This document shows, piece by piece, positions 55,574-63,863 of a stretch of DNA of 64,000 nucleotides. The stretch covers positions 124,001 to 188,000 of the forward strand of contig NZ_JAUSUL010000005.1 of the NCBI RefSeq assembly GCF_030814015.1, read 5' to 3'. Below the pieces are notes generated by a model. It was not told the origin of the DNA. It worked only from the letters and a program-made list of their open reading frames with translations, and did no database searches. The stretch comes from Amorphus orientalis. GTDB taxonomy: Bacteria; Pseudomonadota; Alphaproteobacteria; Rhizobiales; Amorphaceae. A program made the translations under genes and the position numbers. The first letter of the stretch is position 1. Every line of letters starts with the position of its first letter.

Positions 55574-55628
55574 TCCAGTTGGCTGACGGGGCCGGCTCGC
55601 CCGGTCCCTTCACCTGGAAGATCCGAGA

Positions 55629-55656
55629 GGCGCGGGAGCGATCCCGCGCCTTTTTT
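55629..55656 (+). terminator. Intrinsic terminator of groESL
   Basis: GGCGCGGGA / TCCCGCGCC, a perfect 9-bp stem with a GCGA tetraloop, followed by TTTTTT. It starts 56 nt after the groEL stop. Confidence 0.92.
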
Positions 55657-55682
55657 ATTCGACCGCGCCGGCCGTCGCGGCC

Positions 55683-56057
55683 TCAGACCACGCCCGGCCG
55701 CGCATAGACCCGCAGCCGGTGGCCGTCGGGATCCCTGCCCACGAACGACCGGCCGAACCCCAGGGTCGTGGGCGACAGCGCGATGTCGACGCCCCTGTCC
55801 GACCAGACGCCGAAGATCTCGTCCACGGTCCCGGTGTCGTCCACCTGGAAGCCGATCTCGGAGCCGCCCACCTCCGATGTGGCCGCCGGCGCCACCGCGT
55901 CGCGCTTCCACAGGCCGAGATTGAGGCCGGATGGCAGCGCCATGAGCGCGAAGCCGGGCTCCGCATGAAGCGTCTCCAGTTCCAGCGTCCCCGCATAGAA
56001 CCGGACACTCGCCTCGACGTCCTTCACGTAGAGAATGATGTTGTTCGCGTCGCTCAC
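55683..56057 (-). CDS. VOC family (glyoxalase/bleomycin-resistance-like) protein
   Basis: 124 residues with the paired beta-alpha-beta modules of the VOC fold (NIILYVKDVEASVRFYAGTL, IGFQVDDTGTVDEIFGVWSD, FVGRDPDGHRLRVYAR). The GTG at 56057 is chosen because AGGAGG lies 5 nt upstream and the family sequence starts there. Function could be drug binding or a small metalloenzyme; not decided. Confidence 0.88.
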   Translation of the reverse strand: MSDANNIILYVKDVEASVRFYAGTLELETLHAEPGFALMALPSGLNLGLWKRDAVAPAATSEVGGSEIGFQVDDTGTVDEIFGVWSDRGVDIALSPTTLGFGRSFVGRDPDGHRLRVYARPGVV

Positions 56058-56126
56058 AGTCGCCTCCTGGTGAGAAAGAACCACGAGGCGGACGCTACCG
56101 CCCTCCGCTGCCAGAATTTGTCAGCA

Positions 56127-56810
56127 TCATTCGGCGGCCCGCCGATCGCGCCACTCCTTCAGAAGAACGGCGCGCCGGCGGGGATAGCGTTCGCCGAGCG
56201 GATCGGCCGAGGCGATCCGGTCGGTCCGGAAGCTGCGGAAATCGTTGCGCAGCTCGCACCAGGTGGTGAGCAGCCGGACCCGGTCGAAGAAGGCCAGCGC
56301 GAACGGCCAGACGATCCGCTCGGTCCTCTCGCCGGTCTCCTTGCTGTAGACGATCCTGAGCTTGCGCTCGGCCCGGATGGCGGCCCTCAGATCCGCCTGG
56401 TCGACCACGTCGACAGGAGCAGCCGCCCCTGGGCCGACCACGAGACCGGAGGTTTCCAGATCGTCGCGCAGGTCGCTCGGCAGCACGGCGGCGATCCGCA
56501 CCAGCGCGCTCTTCGCCGCCTCGCTGAGGCGCGGGTCGGCCCGGTCGGCCACCCAGCGCGATCCCAGCACCAGCGCCTCGATCTCCTCCGGGGAGAACAT
56601 CAGCGGCGGCAGCAGGAACCCGGGCTTGAGCACGTAGCCGACACCGGGCTCGCCTTCGATGTGAGCACCGAGCGACTGCAGGCTCGCGATGTCGCGGTAA
56701 AGCGTCCTGAGGCTCACGCCGAGACCGTCCGCCAGCACCTGCCCCCTCACGGGACGGCGGTGGGCGCGCAGCAGATCGAGCAGATCGAAGAGCCGTTCGG
56801 ACCGGGACAT
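56127..56810 (-). CDS. YafY-type regulator (HTH_11 and WYL domains)
   Basis: 227 residues. The N-terminal HTH (MSRSERLFDLLDLLRAHRRP, GVSLRTLYRDIASLQSLGAH) is followed by PPLMFSPEEIEALVLGSRWV and a C-terminal WYL-like domain (IVWPFALAFFDRVRLLTTWC, RNDFRSFRTDRI). These usually bind a small ligand or nucleic acid. It lies 69 nt upstream of the VOC gene on the same strand, so the two probably form an operon. Confidence 0.92.
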   Translation of the reverse strand: MSRSERLFDLLDLLRAHRRPVRGQVLADGLGVSLRTLYRDIASLQSLGAHIEGEPGVGYVLKPGFLLPPLMFSPEEIEALVLGSRWVADRADPRLSEAAKSALVRIAAVLPSDLRDDLETSGLVVGPGAAAPVDVVDQADLRAAIRAERKLRIVYSKETGERTERIVWPFALAFFDRVRLLTTWCELRNDFRSFRTDRIASADPLGERYPRRRAVLLKEWRDRRAAE

Positions 56811-56993
56811 CCCCCATTATGCCACTCCCCTGCTGACAATACATGTCAGCATACCGCGGAGACCGACACAGATCGCGCCGGATCCCCCCTGCCGGCGCCG
56901 TCCCACTCCCTGTTCGATGCCCGTGCGTCATTTTGGCCACCCGAAACAGCCGTCCGAGGGTGTAAGGAGGGACTCGCCAGGGAGACGAAAATC

Positions 56994-57021
56994 AAATCAT
57001 TCCAATAGGTTGGAATGATTT
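56994..57021. promoter_or_regulatory. Perfect 28-bp palindrome before the multicopper oxidase gene
   Basis: AAATCATTCCAA-TAGG-TTGGAATGATTT, with exact 12-bp arms, ends 56 nt before the oxidase start. AT-rich in a GC-rich region. Operator-like; does not match a copper-regulator box I know. Confidence 0.6.
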
Positions 57022-57077
57022 CAATCTGCTAGTCACAGGCGCCGACCCGACCCCGGGGAGCGCAGAGGAGATCGCAG

Positions 57078-58466
57078 ATGAGGATCACGCGACGCAGCTT
57101 TCTCCGCACCAGCGGCCTCGTTGCCGCCTGCGGCGCCGGCCTCGGCCTCGCCGGCCGCTATGGCGGCGCCTTGGCCGAGGCGCCGATGGACCTGACGGCC
57201 CGCAGGACGTCCGCGGTCCTCGACGGCTCCTCCCTCACCGAGGGCGTGATGACCTGGAACGAGGGGCCGCTGCCGCCGGTGATCCGGGTCCGGCAGGGCG
57301 CGCCGTTCTCCGCCCGCCTCGTCAATGCCCTGGACGAACCGACCACGATCCACTGGCACGGGCTCCGGATTCCCAACGCCATGGACGGGGTGCCCTTCCT
57401 GACCCAGCCCTATGTCTATGAGGGCGACAGCTTCGACTATGCCTTCACGCCGCCGGACGCCGGCACGTTCTGGTACCATCCCCACTGCAACACGCTGACC
57501 CAGCTCGGTCACGGGCTGGCCGGCCTGTTCATCGTGGAGAACCCGGACGATCCCGTGTTCGACGACGAGATCGCGCTCAACATCCGCGACTGGCGGCTCG
57601 ACGGCAAAGGCCGGTTCATCGCCCAGTTCAAGCCGCGCGACGCCGCGCGCTCGGGCACCTTCGGAACGGTGCGGACGACCAACTGGACGCCGGAGCCGAT
57701 CTACGACGCGCCCGCCGGTGGCCTGGTGCGCGTGCGCGCGGCCATCACCGACGTCACCCGCATCTGCCGCTTCGAGCTGGAGGGCGCCGACGCAAAGGTC
57801 ATCGCCATCGACGGCTATCCGGTCCCTGACCCCTTCGCGTTCGACGAGATCACGCTCGGGCCCGGCCAGCGGCTCGATCTGGTCGTCCGCATGCCGGACG
57901 AGGAAGGTGCCATCGCACGGCTGATCAACGAACGCACGACCAGTCCGTACGCCATCGCCCAGTTCCGCGCCGTCGGAAGCAGCCTCAACCGCGATCTGCG
58001 GGAGGTGACAGCGCTGCCGGACAACCCGGTCGCCGAACCCGACCTTGACGATGCGACGGTGCTGCCGCTGGAGCTGTCGGCAACGGCCGAGGAGGCGCCG
58101 GCCAAGGGCAGTATCTGCGGGTCGCTCGGCTACAATTTCTGGGCCATCAACAAGGTGCCGTGGTCGGGCGATTCCGCCGATCCCCACGAACCGCTCTACG
58201 AGCTGAAACAGGGCCGCTCCTACGTTCTGGACATGGTCAACAGGACGCCGCACCTGCACCCGATCCACCTGCACGGCCTCGCCTTCAAGCCGATCCGCTC
58301 CTCTGACGGTCCGGTCGCGCCGCGCTACACCGACACCTACCTGATCAACCCGGACGAGCGGGTGCAGCTCGCGCTCAAGGCCGACAATCCCGGCGACTGG
58401 GTGTTCCACTGCCACATCATCGAGCACCAGAAGACCGGTATGACCGGCTTCTTCCGGGTGGTGTAA
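57078..58466 (+). CDS. Tat-exported multicopper oxidase
   Basis: 462-residue periplasmic laccase-like oxidase that couples substrate oxidation to oxygen reduction. Twin-arginine signal TRRSFLRTSG with a hydrophobic core. The copper ligands are all present: IHWHGLRIPN, FWYHPHCNTLTQ, HLHPIHLHGLAF and the type 1 site VFHCHIIEHQKTGM (Cys, His, Met). The Met axial ligand suggests a CueO/CumA-type potential; substrate may be Cu(I), Mn(II), iron or a phenol. It stands alone under a perfect palindrome. Confidence 0.95.
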   Translation: MRITRRSFLRTSGLVAACGAGLGLAGRYGGALAEAPMDLTARRTSAVLDGSSLTEGVMTWNEGPLPPVIRVRQGAPFSARLVNALDEPTTIHWHGLRIPNAMDGVPFLTQPYVYEGDSFDYAFTPPDAGTFWYHPHCNTLTQLGHGLAGLFIVENPDDPVFDDEIALNIRDWRLDGKGRFIAQFKPRDAARSGTFGTVRTTNWTPEPIYDAPAGGLVRVRAAITDVTRICRFELEGADAKVIAIDGYPVPDPFAFDEITLGPGQRLDLVVRMPDEEGAIARLINERTTSPYAIAQFRAVGSSLNRDLREVTALPDNPVAEPDLDDATVLPLELSATAEEAPAKGSICGSLGYNFWAINKVPWSGDSADPHEPLYELKQGRSYVLDMVNRTPHLHPIHLHGLAFKPIRSSDGPVAPRYTDTYLINPDERVQLALKADNPGDWVFHCHIIEHQKTGMTGFFRVV

Positions 58467-58531
58467 CGGACCCGGTCCAGGCCGCAACCCGCCCCGCCCG
58501 TCAGCCCGGCGCCCTCACCCGACTGAAGTCG

Positions 58532-59218
58532 CTACCGACCGGCAACCGCGTCGGCGATCCGCCGCAGCGCGTCCAGATCCCCGCCCGAGATGGTCCGGTG
58601 ATTGGCCTCGATCACGTCGGCCGGCCAGTCCCACCAGCTTATCTCCTGGAGCGCCGTGATGGTCGCGTCGTCGAAGCGGCGGCGGACCGGCACGGCCGGA
58701 TTGCCGGCGACGATCGTATAGGCCGGCACGTCGCGGGTGATGACCGAGCGTGCCGCGCAGATGACGCCGTCGCCGATGGTGACGCCCGGCATCACCAGAC
58801 AGTCCATCCCCATCCAGACATCGTTGCCGACCACCGTGTCGCCCTTGCGGCCGGGAATGTCGAACAGCGCCAGAATGTCGTCCCGGCTCATGTCCGGCGT
58901 CAGCATGAAGGTGGCGAACGGATAGGTGGAAAACCCGCTCATGTCGTGGTTGGCGGAGCTTGTGATGAAGCGCACGCCGTGAGCGAACTGGCAGAACTTG
59001 CCGATCACCAGCTTTTCCGGGCTGAGCGGAAACAGATACGGGGCCATGTAGGCGGCGTAGTCCGGCAGGACCAGGAAGTTGTGATAGTAGCTGAAGTCGC
59101 CGACCTCGATGCGCGGATGGTCGATGACGGCCTTCAGATGCACCGTCTGCTCCACGACCATGCCGTCGGGCATCGTCATCGGGTTCTTTTTGGCGGGGTC
59201 GAGCAGCGGCACGGGCAT
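58532..59218 (-). CDS. CatB/Vat-type hexapeptide O-acetyltransferase
   Basis: 228-residue cytoplasmic enzyme of the left-handed beta-helix acyltransferases (xenobiotic / streptogramin type). The catalytic His lies in ITSSANHDMSGFSTYPF. Hexapeptide coils are VVGNDVWMGMDCLVMPGVTI and VITRDVPAYTIVAGNPAV. Members include chloramphenicol and streptogramin A acetyltransferases, but many act on sugars, so a resistance role should not be assumed. Confidence 0.88.
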   Translation of the reverse strand: MPVPLLDPAKKNPMTMPDGMVVEQTVHLKAVIDHPRIEVGDFSYYHNFLVLPDYAAYMAPYLFPLSPEKLVIGKFCQFAHGVRFITSSANHDMSGFSTYPFATFMLTPDMSRDDILALFDIPGRKGDTVVGNDVWMGMDCLVMPGVTIGDGVICAARSVITRDVPAYTIVAGNPAVPVRRRFDDATITALQEISWWDWPADVIEANHRTISGGDLDALRRIADAVAGR

Positions 59219-59486
59219 CTCCTGACGGTCGGACGGCCTCCGCAGGCGGGCGCGGAGCCGGTCTGACTACAGAAGGGGATGCGCGGTGTCGAGCAGAACG
59301 GTGCCGACGAACCAGTGGCGTTGTTCACGGGCCACTGTCGAACTGGCACGACCCCAGCCCCTTGTTCCGCTCATTCCCGCGAAGGCGGGAATCCAGGGCC
59401 ACACGACGAACCCGGTGCGATCAGCCGTCAGAAAAAAGAGCGGCAAGCCGGAAGACAGCACCGCATTCGCCGCAGCCGCGAAGACG
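59219..59486. other. Gap before the AT-rich islet
   Basis: No supported gene. It holds one REP-like palindrome (59371-59396). An apparent ORF on the minus strand across this stretch is not supported by a ribosome site or any recognised sequence. Confidence 0.4.
59371..59396. repeat. REP-like palindrome ATTCCCGC-GAAG-GCGGGAAT
   Basis: An exact 8-bp inverted repeat with a GAAG loop and flanks TC and CCAG. This is the form of a dispersed palindrome common in many alphaproteobacterial genomes. Only one copy was noticed in this window. Confidence 0.7.
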
Positions 59487-59540
59487 CTACCGCCGCCGTA
59501 GCACGAACCTCGACAGCGCGTTCTTGCGCCGGGCGAAGGC
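59487..59540. repeat. Distal copy of the 54-bp repeat (attachment-site-like)
   Basis: Matches 60445-60498 at 50 of 54 positions in direct orientation. On the minus strand it reads AFARRKNALSRFVLRRR and then a stop, that is, the last 17 codons of the cyclopropane-synthase-like gene with one Lys-to-Arg change. It marks the far edge of the AT-rich islet. Confidence 0.85.
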
Positions 59541-59558
59541 AAACAAATACGCCAGAAC

Positions 59559-59885
59559 CTATTCTCCGCGGGACGGAGTGGAGTCGAAAAGCTTACCTAG
59601 CGACGACGGGCGATCATGAAACCAATCCCACGCAGCTTGTGGGAGAAGGCCATTCACATTCCACTTATTAACCTCAGATACTATAAATAGAGACCCTGGC
59701 AAAATATTTGATATCTTTTGAGTAAGATCATATGCCGTAATATTCGTCTTTACAAAAAAAGTCCATGGTAAATAATTCCAATAACCATATATATCTTTAC
59801 TATCCGTTATATATTGAAGAAAAATCCGAACATCAACACTTCTCATGTCTAAGCTGACAGAATATATCTTAATATCACCGCTCAA
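59559..59885 (-). CDS. Small islet protein, Cas2-like/'SinR family' ferredoxin-fold candidate
   Basis: 108 residues, AT-rich coding. The layout (IKIYSVSLDMRS, then YGYWNYLPWTFFVKTNI, DLTQKISNILPGSLFIVSEV, GLLPQAAWDWFH) resembles short proteins commonly annotated as SinR family, with a predicted ferredoxin-like fold similar to Cas2/VapD; this is from memory, and no function is established. The TTG at 59885 is the likely start: AAGGAG lies about 8 nt upstream and the codon overlaps the upstream stop (TTGA). It ends 18 nt from the repeat copy. Confidence 0.72.
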   Translation of the reverse strand: MSGDIKIYSVSLDMRSVDVRIFLQYITDSKDIYGYWNYLPWTFFVKTNITAYDLTQKISNILPGSLFIVSEVNKWNVNGLLPQAAWDWFHDRPSSLGKLFDSTPSRGE

Positions 59886-60262
59886 AGCATCTCTCCTTTC
59901 TGTATTTCAGGAGAATTATTCTGAACAGGCGCGGCATTTAGGATTTTGTAATCGTTATTATTTTCATCGAGAGCAAGATTTTTATCTGCCATATATTTCT
60001 TGAAAATATGATCCTCTGAATGCAGCCTATCTGGATCACGCAACAGTAAATAACCTATACATCCAGCACCAAAAATAGCTATAAGAGCGCAAATAGAAGA
60101 AAAAACGACTCTAACAAAGCCTTCCCCAAATATAGCCCCACATAAAGAGAGAGCAAATATAGTAAAACAAAACACAATTATTGGAGAGGCAGCAGTCTTT
60201 GTCGCCACCTTCCAGACCGCACTTTGCGCTTGGTCCGGAGCGTTTGCTGGAAAACGAAACAT
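59882..60262 (-). CDS. Small islet membrane protein with two predicted TM segments
   Basis: 126 residues from the ATG at 60262. Two hydrophobic segments (PIIVFCFTIFALSLCGAIF, VFSSICALIAIFGAGCIGYL) are followed by a cytoplasmic tail starting RDPDRLHSEDHIFKKYMADK. That motif resembles a PDRLxSE signature seen in uncharacterised small membrane proteins. Its frame is open upstream to a TTG at 60310, so the start is uncertain. It overlaps the second islet gene by 4 nt, so both form an operon. Strongly AT-rich compared with its neighbours, a sign of transfer. Confidence 0.7.
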   Translation of the reverse strand: MFRFPANAPDQAQSAVWKVATKTAASPIIVFCFTIFALSLCGAIFGEGFVRVVFSSICALIAIFGAGCIGYLLLRDPDRLHSEDHIFKKYMADKNLALDENNNDYKILNAAPVQNNSPEIQKGEML

Positions 60263-60444
60263 AACTAGAGGCGCCCGAAAGCTAGGAGAAAGATCATTTT
60301 TCGACCTCAACCCTTTTCTTGCACCAAATTGGACTGCACTAGGTCTCGTCTACAACTGCCACCAAAAACGATGCCTTTAAGCAAATAGAAAAGTCAACTG
60401 AATACAATTATAAATTGCAAATGATAAATCAAATTTTTCGGCCC

Positions 60445-60498
60445 CTACCGCCGCTTCAGCACAAACCTCGACAGCGCGTTCTTGCGCCGGGCGAAGGC
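60445..60498. repeat. Proximal copy of the 54-bp repeat, inside the cyclopropane-synthase-like gene
   Basis: The last 18 codons, including the stop, of the adjacent gene. It is repeated in direct orientation 958 bp away at 59487-59540. Together the two copies flank the AT-rich islet. Confidence 0.85.
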
Positions 60499-61347
60499 GA
60501 GCTTGGAATTGCGGAGATAGTGCTCGAAGAAGTCGTACTTCTCCTGGTCCCATTCGGCGATGATGACGTCCTTCTTCGCCTTCAGGTTCTTGATCCACTG
60601 GTCGAGGGTGAGGATGTAGTCCTCGCGCCGGTTCTCCAGATATTCCAGCCGGAACAGCGGATGGGAGGCGGTCACCACCTCGTCGATGAACGGGATGTCG
60701 GACTGCGGGAACACCGTTTCCGGGATCCAGGTCTTCGCCTCCTCGAAGGTCGGCGTGTCCCAGACGATCGTCTGCAGCGACAGGAAGGCGCCCGGCATCA
60801 TGTTCTTGTGGCAGATCTCGAAGAAGCGCGTGTAGGCCTCGATCTTCTCCGCCTTGTTCATCGCGGGCCGGGCGAAATGCTCGAACGCGCCGACCGAGAC
60901 GATGCCGTCGTAGGGGCCGTCGAGCTCCGCCTCGTAGACGTCGGCCAGCCGGACTTCGACGCCCTTCAGGTTGCGGCTCTCGATGTGGTCGCGCTGGTCC
61001 TTGGAGAGCGTCAGGCCGACCGCGCCGCGCCCCTCGTACTCGGTCACGGCCGCCGCCAGGATCGCGCCCCAGCCGCATCCGACGTCGAGGATCCGCGCGC
61101 CCGGCTTCAGCTGCAGCGCGTCGAGATGGAAGCGGATCTTGGCCCACTGGGCGTCATAGAGGTTGTCGAGCGCCGGCTCGGCCCGGTTGGGCAGATGGAA
61201 GCGCGCGGCCGAATAGCAGAGCGTCTCGTCCAGGAACAGCGAGAAGAAACGGGTCTCGTTGTCATAGTGGTACTGGATTGCCTCGGCCGCCGACAGCGTG
61301 CCCGCCGTCTCCCGGTCGACAGGTTTGAACGCGGTCCGTTCGTTCAC
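60445..61347 (-). CDS. Cyclopropane-fatty-acyl-phospholipid synthase-like methyltransferase
   Basis: 300-residue SAM-dependent methyltransferase of the CmaS/Cfa family, shorter than E. coli Cfa because it lacks the N-terminal domain. SAM motif ILDVGCGWGAILAAAV; family stretches AIQYHYDNETRFFSLFLDET, GLTLSKDQRDHIESRNL, IVSVGAFEHFARPAMNKAEK and the late DQEKYDFFEHYLRNSKLAFA. The substrate may be a membrane lipid or another small molecule. GTG start with GGAGGGG 6 nt upstream. Its 3' end is duplicated beyond the AT-rich islet. Confidence 0.9.
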   Translation of the reverse strand: MNERTAFKPVDRETAGTLSAAEAIQYHYDNETRFFSLFLDETLCYSAARFHLPNRAEPALDNLYDAQWAKIRFHLDALQLKPGARILDVGCGWGAILAAAVTEYEGRGAVGLTLSKDQRDHIESRNLKGVEVRLADVYEAELDGPYDGIVSVGAFEHFARPAMNKAEKIEAYTRFFEICHKNMMPGAFLSLQTIVWDTPTFEEAKTWIPETVFPQSDIPFIDEVVTASHPLFRLEYLENRREDYILTLDQWIKNLKAKKDVIIAEWDQEKYDFFEHYLRNSKLAFARRKNALSRFVLKRR

Positions 61348-61469
61348 GGCTCACCCCTCCGTTCGGCCATACCCGGCATGCCGGCCCCCGCCCCTCGCGG
61401 CCGACCGGCATCCATTCCTGACTCGCAACTATCGCGCCAGCGGCGTTCGTCTTCAAGCGGAGACCGCCA

Positions 61470-61496
61470 GGATCCGCCGTCTCGGGACGGCGGATC
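61470..61496 (-). terminator. Hairpin downstream of icd
   Basis: GGATCCGCCGTC / GACGGCGGATCC, a perfect 12-bp stem with a TCGG-type loop, 22 nt after the icd stop. No T-run follows, so it may be a weak terminator or an mRNA 3' end. Confidence 0.5.
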
Positions 61497-61517
61497 CGAA
61501 GTGTCGTGGGGCCGAGA

Positions 61518-62738
61518 TCAGCCCTGCATGCCCATCGCCTTGGCGACGCGGTCCGACACGGTGTCCAGGAATCCGGTGGTGGATTCCCAGGACTGGTCGG
61601 CACCGACCAGAAGCGCCAGGTCCTTGGTCATGTGACCGTCCTCGATGGCGCCGACGGTTTCCTTCTCCAGCTGCTCGGCGAAGGTCTTCAGGTCGTCGTT
61701 GCCGTCCAGCTTGGCACGGTGGGCGAGGCCCCGCGTCCAGGCGAAGATCGAGGCGGTGGAGTTGGTGGAGGTCTCCTCGCCGCGCTGATGCTGGCGATAG
61801 TGGCGCGTCACCGTGCCGTGGGCGGCTTCCGCCTCCACGGTCTGTCCGTCCGGCGTCATCAGCACCGAGGTCATCAGGCCGAGCGAGCCGAAGCCCTGGG
61901 CCACGATGTCGGACTGCACATCGCCGTCGTAGTTCTTGCAGGCCCAGACGTATCCGCCTGACCACTTCAGCGCCGCCGCAACCATGTCGTCGATCAGCCG
62001 GTGCTCGTAGGTCAGGCCCGCCTTGTCGAACTCGGCCTTGAACTCGGCGTCGAAGATCTCCTGGAACAGGTCCTTGAAGCGGCCGTCATAGGCCTTGAGG
62101 ATGGTGTTCTTGGTGGAGAGATAGACCGGCACCTTGCGCATCAGGCCGTAATTGAACGAGGCGCGGGCGAAGTCCTTGATCGACTCGTCGAGATTGTACA
62201 TCGCCATGGCGACACCGGAGCCAGGTGCGTCGAACACCTCGTGCTCGATCTCCTGGCCGTCCTCGCCGACGAACTTGATCGTCAGCTTGCCCTTGCCCGG
62301 GAACTTGAAATCGGTGGCGCGGTACTGGTCGCCGAAGGCGTGACGGCCGACGATGATCGGCTGGGTCCAGCCCGGCACCAGGCGCGGCACGTTGCGGCAG
62401 ATGATCGGCTCGCGGAAGATCACGCCACCGAGGATGTTGCGTATCGTGCCGTTCGGCGAGCGCCACATCTTCTTCAGGCCGAATTCCTCGACCCGGCCCT
62501 CGTCGGGCGTGATCGTGGCGCACTTGACGCCCACACCATGCCGCTTGATCGCGTTGGCGGCATCGACCGTGATCTGGTCGTCGGTCTCGTCGCGCTTCTG
62601 GACTGACAGGTCGTAGTATTCGAGATCGAGGTCGAGATAGGGGTGGATCAGCTTTTCTTTGATGTAGTGCCAGATGATCCGGGTCATCTCGTCGCCGTCG
62701 AGCTCGACGACCGGATTTGCGACTTTGATCTTTGCCAT
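61518..62738 (-). CDS. icd: NADP-dependent isocitrate dehydrogenase
   Basis: 406-residue cytoplasmic TCA-cycle enzyme converting isocitrate to 2-oxoglutarate. It is of the eukaryote-like homodimeric type ([60 protein letters not shown]). The NADP-site stretch [20 protein letters not shown] and [15 protein letters not shown] are typical. Length is normal. The gap upstream (62739-63041, 303 nt) holds no gene. Confidence 0.98.
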   Translation of the reverse strand: MAKIKVANPVVELDGDEMTRIIWHYIKEKLIHPYLDLDLEYYDLSVQKRDETDDQITVDAANAIKRHGVGVKCATITPDEGRVEEFGLKKMWRSPNGTIRNILGGVIFREPIICRNVPRLVPGWTQPIIVGRHAFGDQYRATDFKFPGKGKLTIKFVGEDGQEIEHEVFDAPGSGVAMAMYNLDESIKDFARASFNYGLMRKVPVYLSTKNTILKAYDGRFKDLFQEIFDAEFKAEFDKAGLTYEHRLIDDMVAAALKWSGGYVWACKNYDGDVQSDIVAQGFGSLGLMTSVLMTPDGQTVEAEAAHGTVTRHYRQHQRGEETSTNSTASIFAWTRGLAHRAKLDGNDDLKTFAEQLEKETVGAIEDGHMTKDLALLVGADQSWESTTGFLDTVSDRVAKAMGMQG

Positions 62739-63041
62739 CGTGGAACGGACCTTCGGTTTGAGGCCAGGGGTGGTGCGCCCGGAAATGCGGCGGACCGCCG
62801 GTGATTGGAGGCAGGCCGGCAGCCGGACGCACGCGGGAAAGCAGGTGCGGCGTCCTTCTAGGTCATGGCCGCGGAAATGTGAAGGAATGCCGCAGCCGAT
62901 TTGCAGGCGCGCGCGGCCTGCCGCCGCGATGTCCGCCCCGGACGCGTCTCAAAACCTCGCTGCGAACGTCCCCGGCCAACCCGCCTCGATCCCCTCGCGA
63001 CGCGTCTTCCCGTCGCCGCCATGGCCGCTATGATCCGCCCC
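62739..63041. promoter_or_regulatory. Divergent gap between icd and trmJ
   Basis: 303 nt between divergent genes, with no supported ORF, RNA gene or clear palindrome. It presumably contains the icd and trmJ promoters, but no hexamers stood out. Confidence 0.3.
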
Positions 63042-63863
63042 ATGTCAGAAACCGATTCCGCCCCCGAAACAACGTCGCCACCGCCCGCGATCGTCCTGGT
63101 CGAGCCCCAGCTCGGCGAGAACATCGGCACGGCCGCCCGCGCGATGGCCAATTTCGGCCTGGACGATCTGCGCCTGGTCGCGCCGCGCGACGGCTGGCCG
63201 AGCGAGAAGGCCACGGCCGCGGCCTCCGGCGCGACCCACGTGATCGACCGGGTCCGGGTCTTCGAGACCACGGAAGCGGCGATCGCCGACCTCAATTTCG
63301 TGCTGGCCACCACCGCACGCGCCCGCGGCTTCCATCGGCCGGTCCTCGGCCCGGAGGAGGCCGCCGCCCGCACGCTGGCGCCCGCCGGTAACGCGGTGTC
63401 GGGCGTCCTGTTCGGGCGCGAGCGCTGGGGCCTCACCAACGAGGAGGTGGCGCTGGCCGACGCCATCCTGACCTATCCCGTCGACACCCGGTTCGCCTCG
63501 CTCAACATCGCCCAGGCCGTGCTGGTGTTCGCCTACGAGTGGCGCCGGCAGGCGACCGCATCTGCCCTGCCGTTCGCCGCCCAGCCGAGTGCCCCGCCCG
63601 CCTCGAAGGCCGACGTCCTCGGCCTGTGCGCGCATCTGGAACAGGCGCTGGAGCCCACGGGCTATTTCCGTCCGCCGGAGATGCGCCCGGTCATGGTCCG
63701 CAACCTGCGCACCCTGATCCAGGACGCCGGCTTCACCGAGACCCAGGTCCATCTCCTGCGCGGAGTGGTCGCCCATCTGGAGGGCCGGCGCGGACGTCCG
63801 ATCCCGAGAGAGACACCCGCCCCGGACGAGACCGTCGGCGAATCCGGACCCTCCGACACGTGA
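63042..63863 (+). CDS. trmJ: TrmJ-like tRNA 2'-O-methyltransferase (SpoU/TrmH family)
   Basis: 273 residues. SPOUT motifs are visible: [60 protein letters not shown] and the knot motif [14 protein letters not shown]. The C-terminal extension ([32 protein letters not shown]) is as in TrmJ, which methylates the ribose at tRNA position 32. I start at the ATG at 63042; an in-frame ATG at 63021 is possible. Its stop overlaps the murI start. Confidence 0.9.
   Translation: MSETDSAPETTSPPPAIVLVEPQLGENIGTAARAMANFGLDDLRLVAPRDGWPSEKATAAASGATHVIDRVRVFETTEAAIADLNFVLATTARARGFHRPVLGPEEAAARTLAPAGNAVSGVLFGRERWGLTNEEVALADAILTYPVDTRFASLNIAQAVLVFAYEWRRQATASALPFAAQPSAPPASKADVLGLCAHLEQALEPTGYFRPPEMRPVMVRNLRTLIQDAGFTETQVHLLRGVVAHLEGRRGRPIPRETPAPDETVGESGPSDT

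Noticed and set aside
58532..59218. Calling the hexapeptide acetyltransferase an antibiotic-resistance gene
   Set aside because: The family is broad, the gene is chromosomal with no mobile context, and the motifs do not separate drug from sugar substrates.
59267..59542. A 91-codon minus-strand ORF next to the acetyltransferase gene
   Set aside because: It crosses the REP-like palindrome and the duplicated gene end, has no ribosome site and no recognisable sequence.
60263..60310. A TTG start at 60310 extending the islet membrane protein by 16 residues
   Set aside because: The purine tract lies too close to the TTG, and the extra residues do not look like family sequence. It remains possible.
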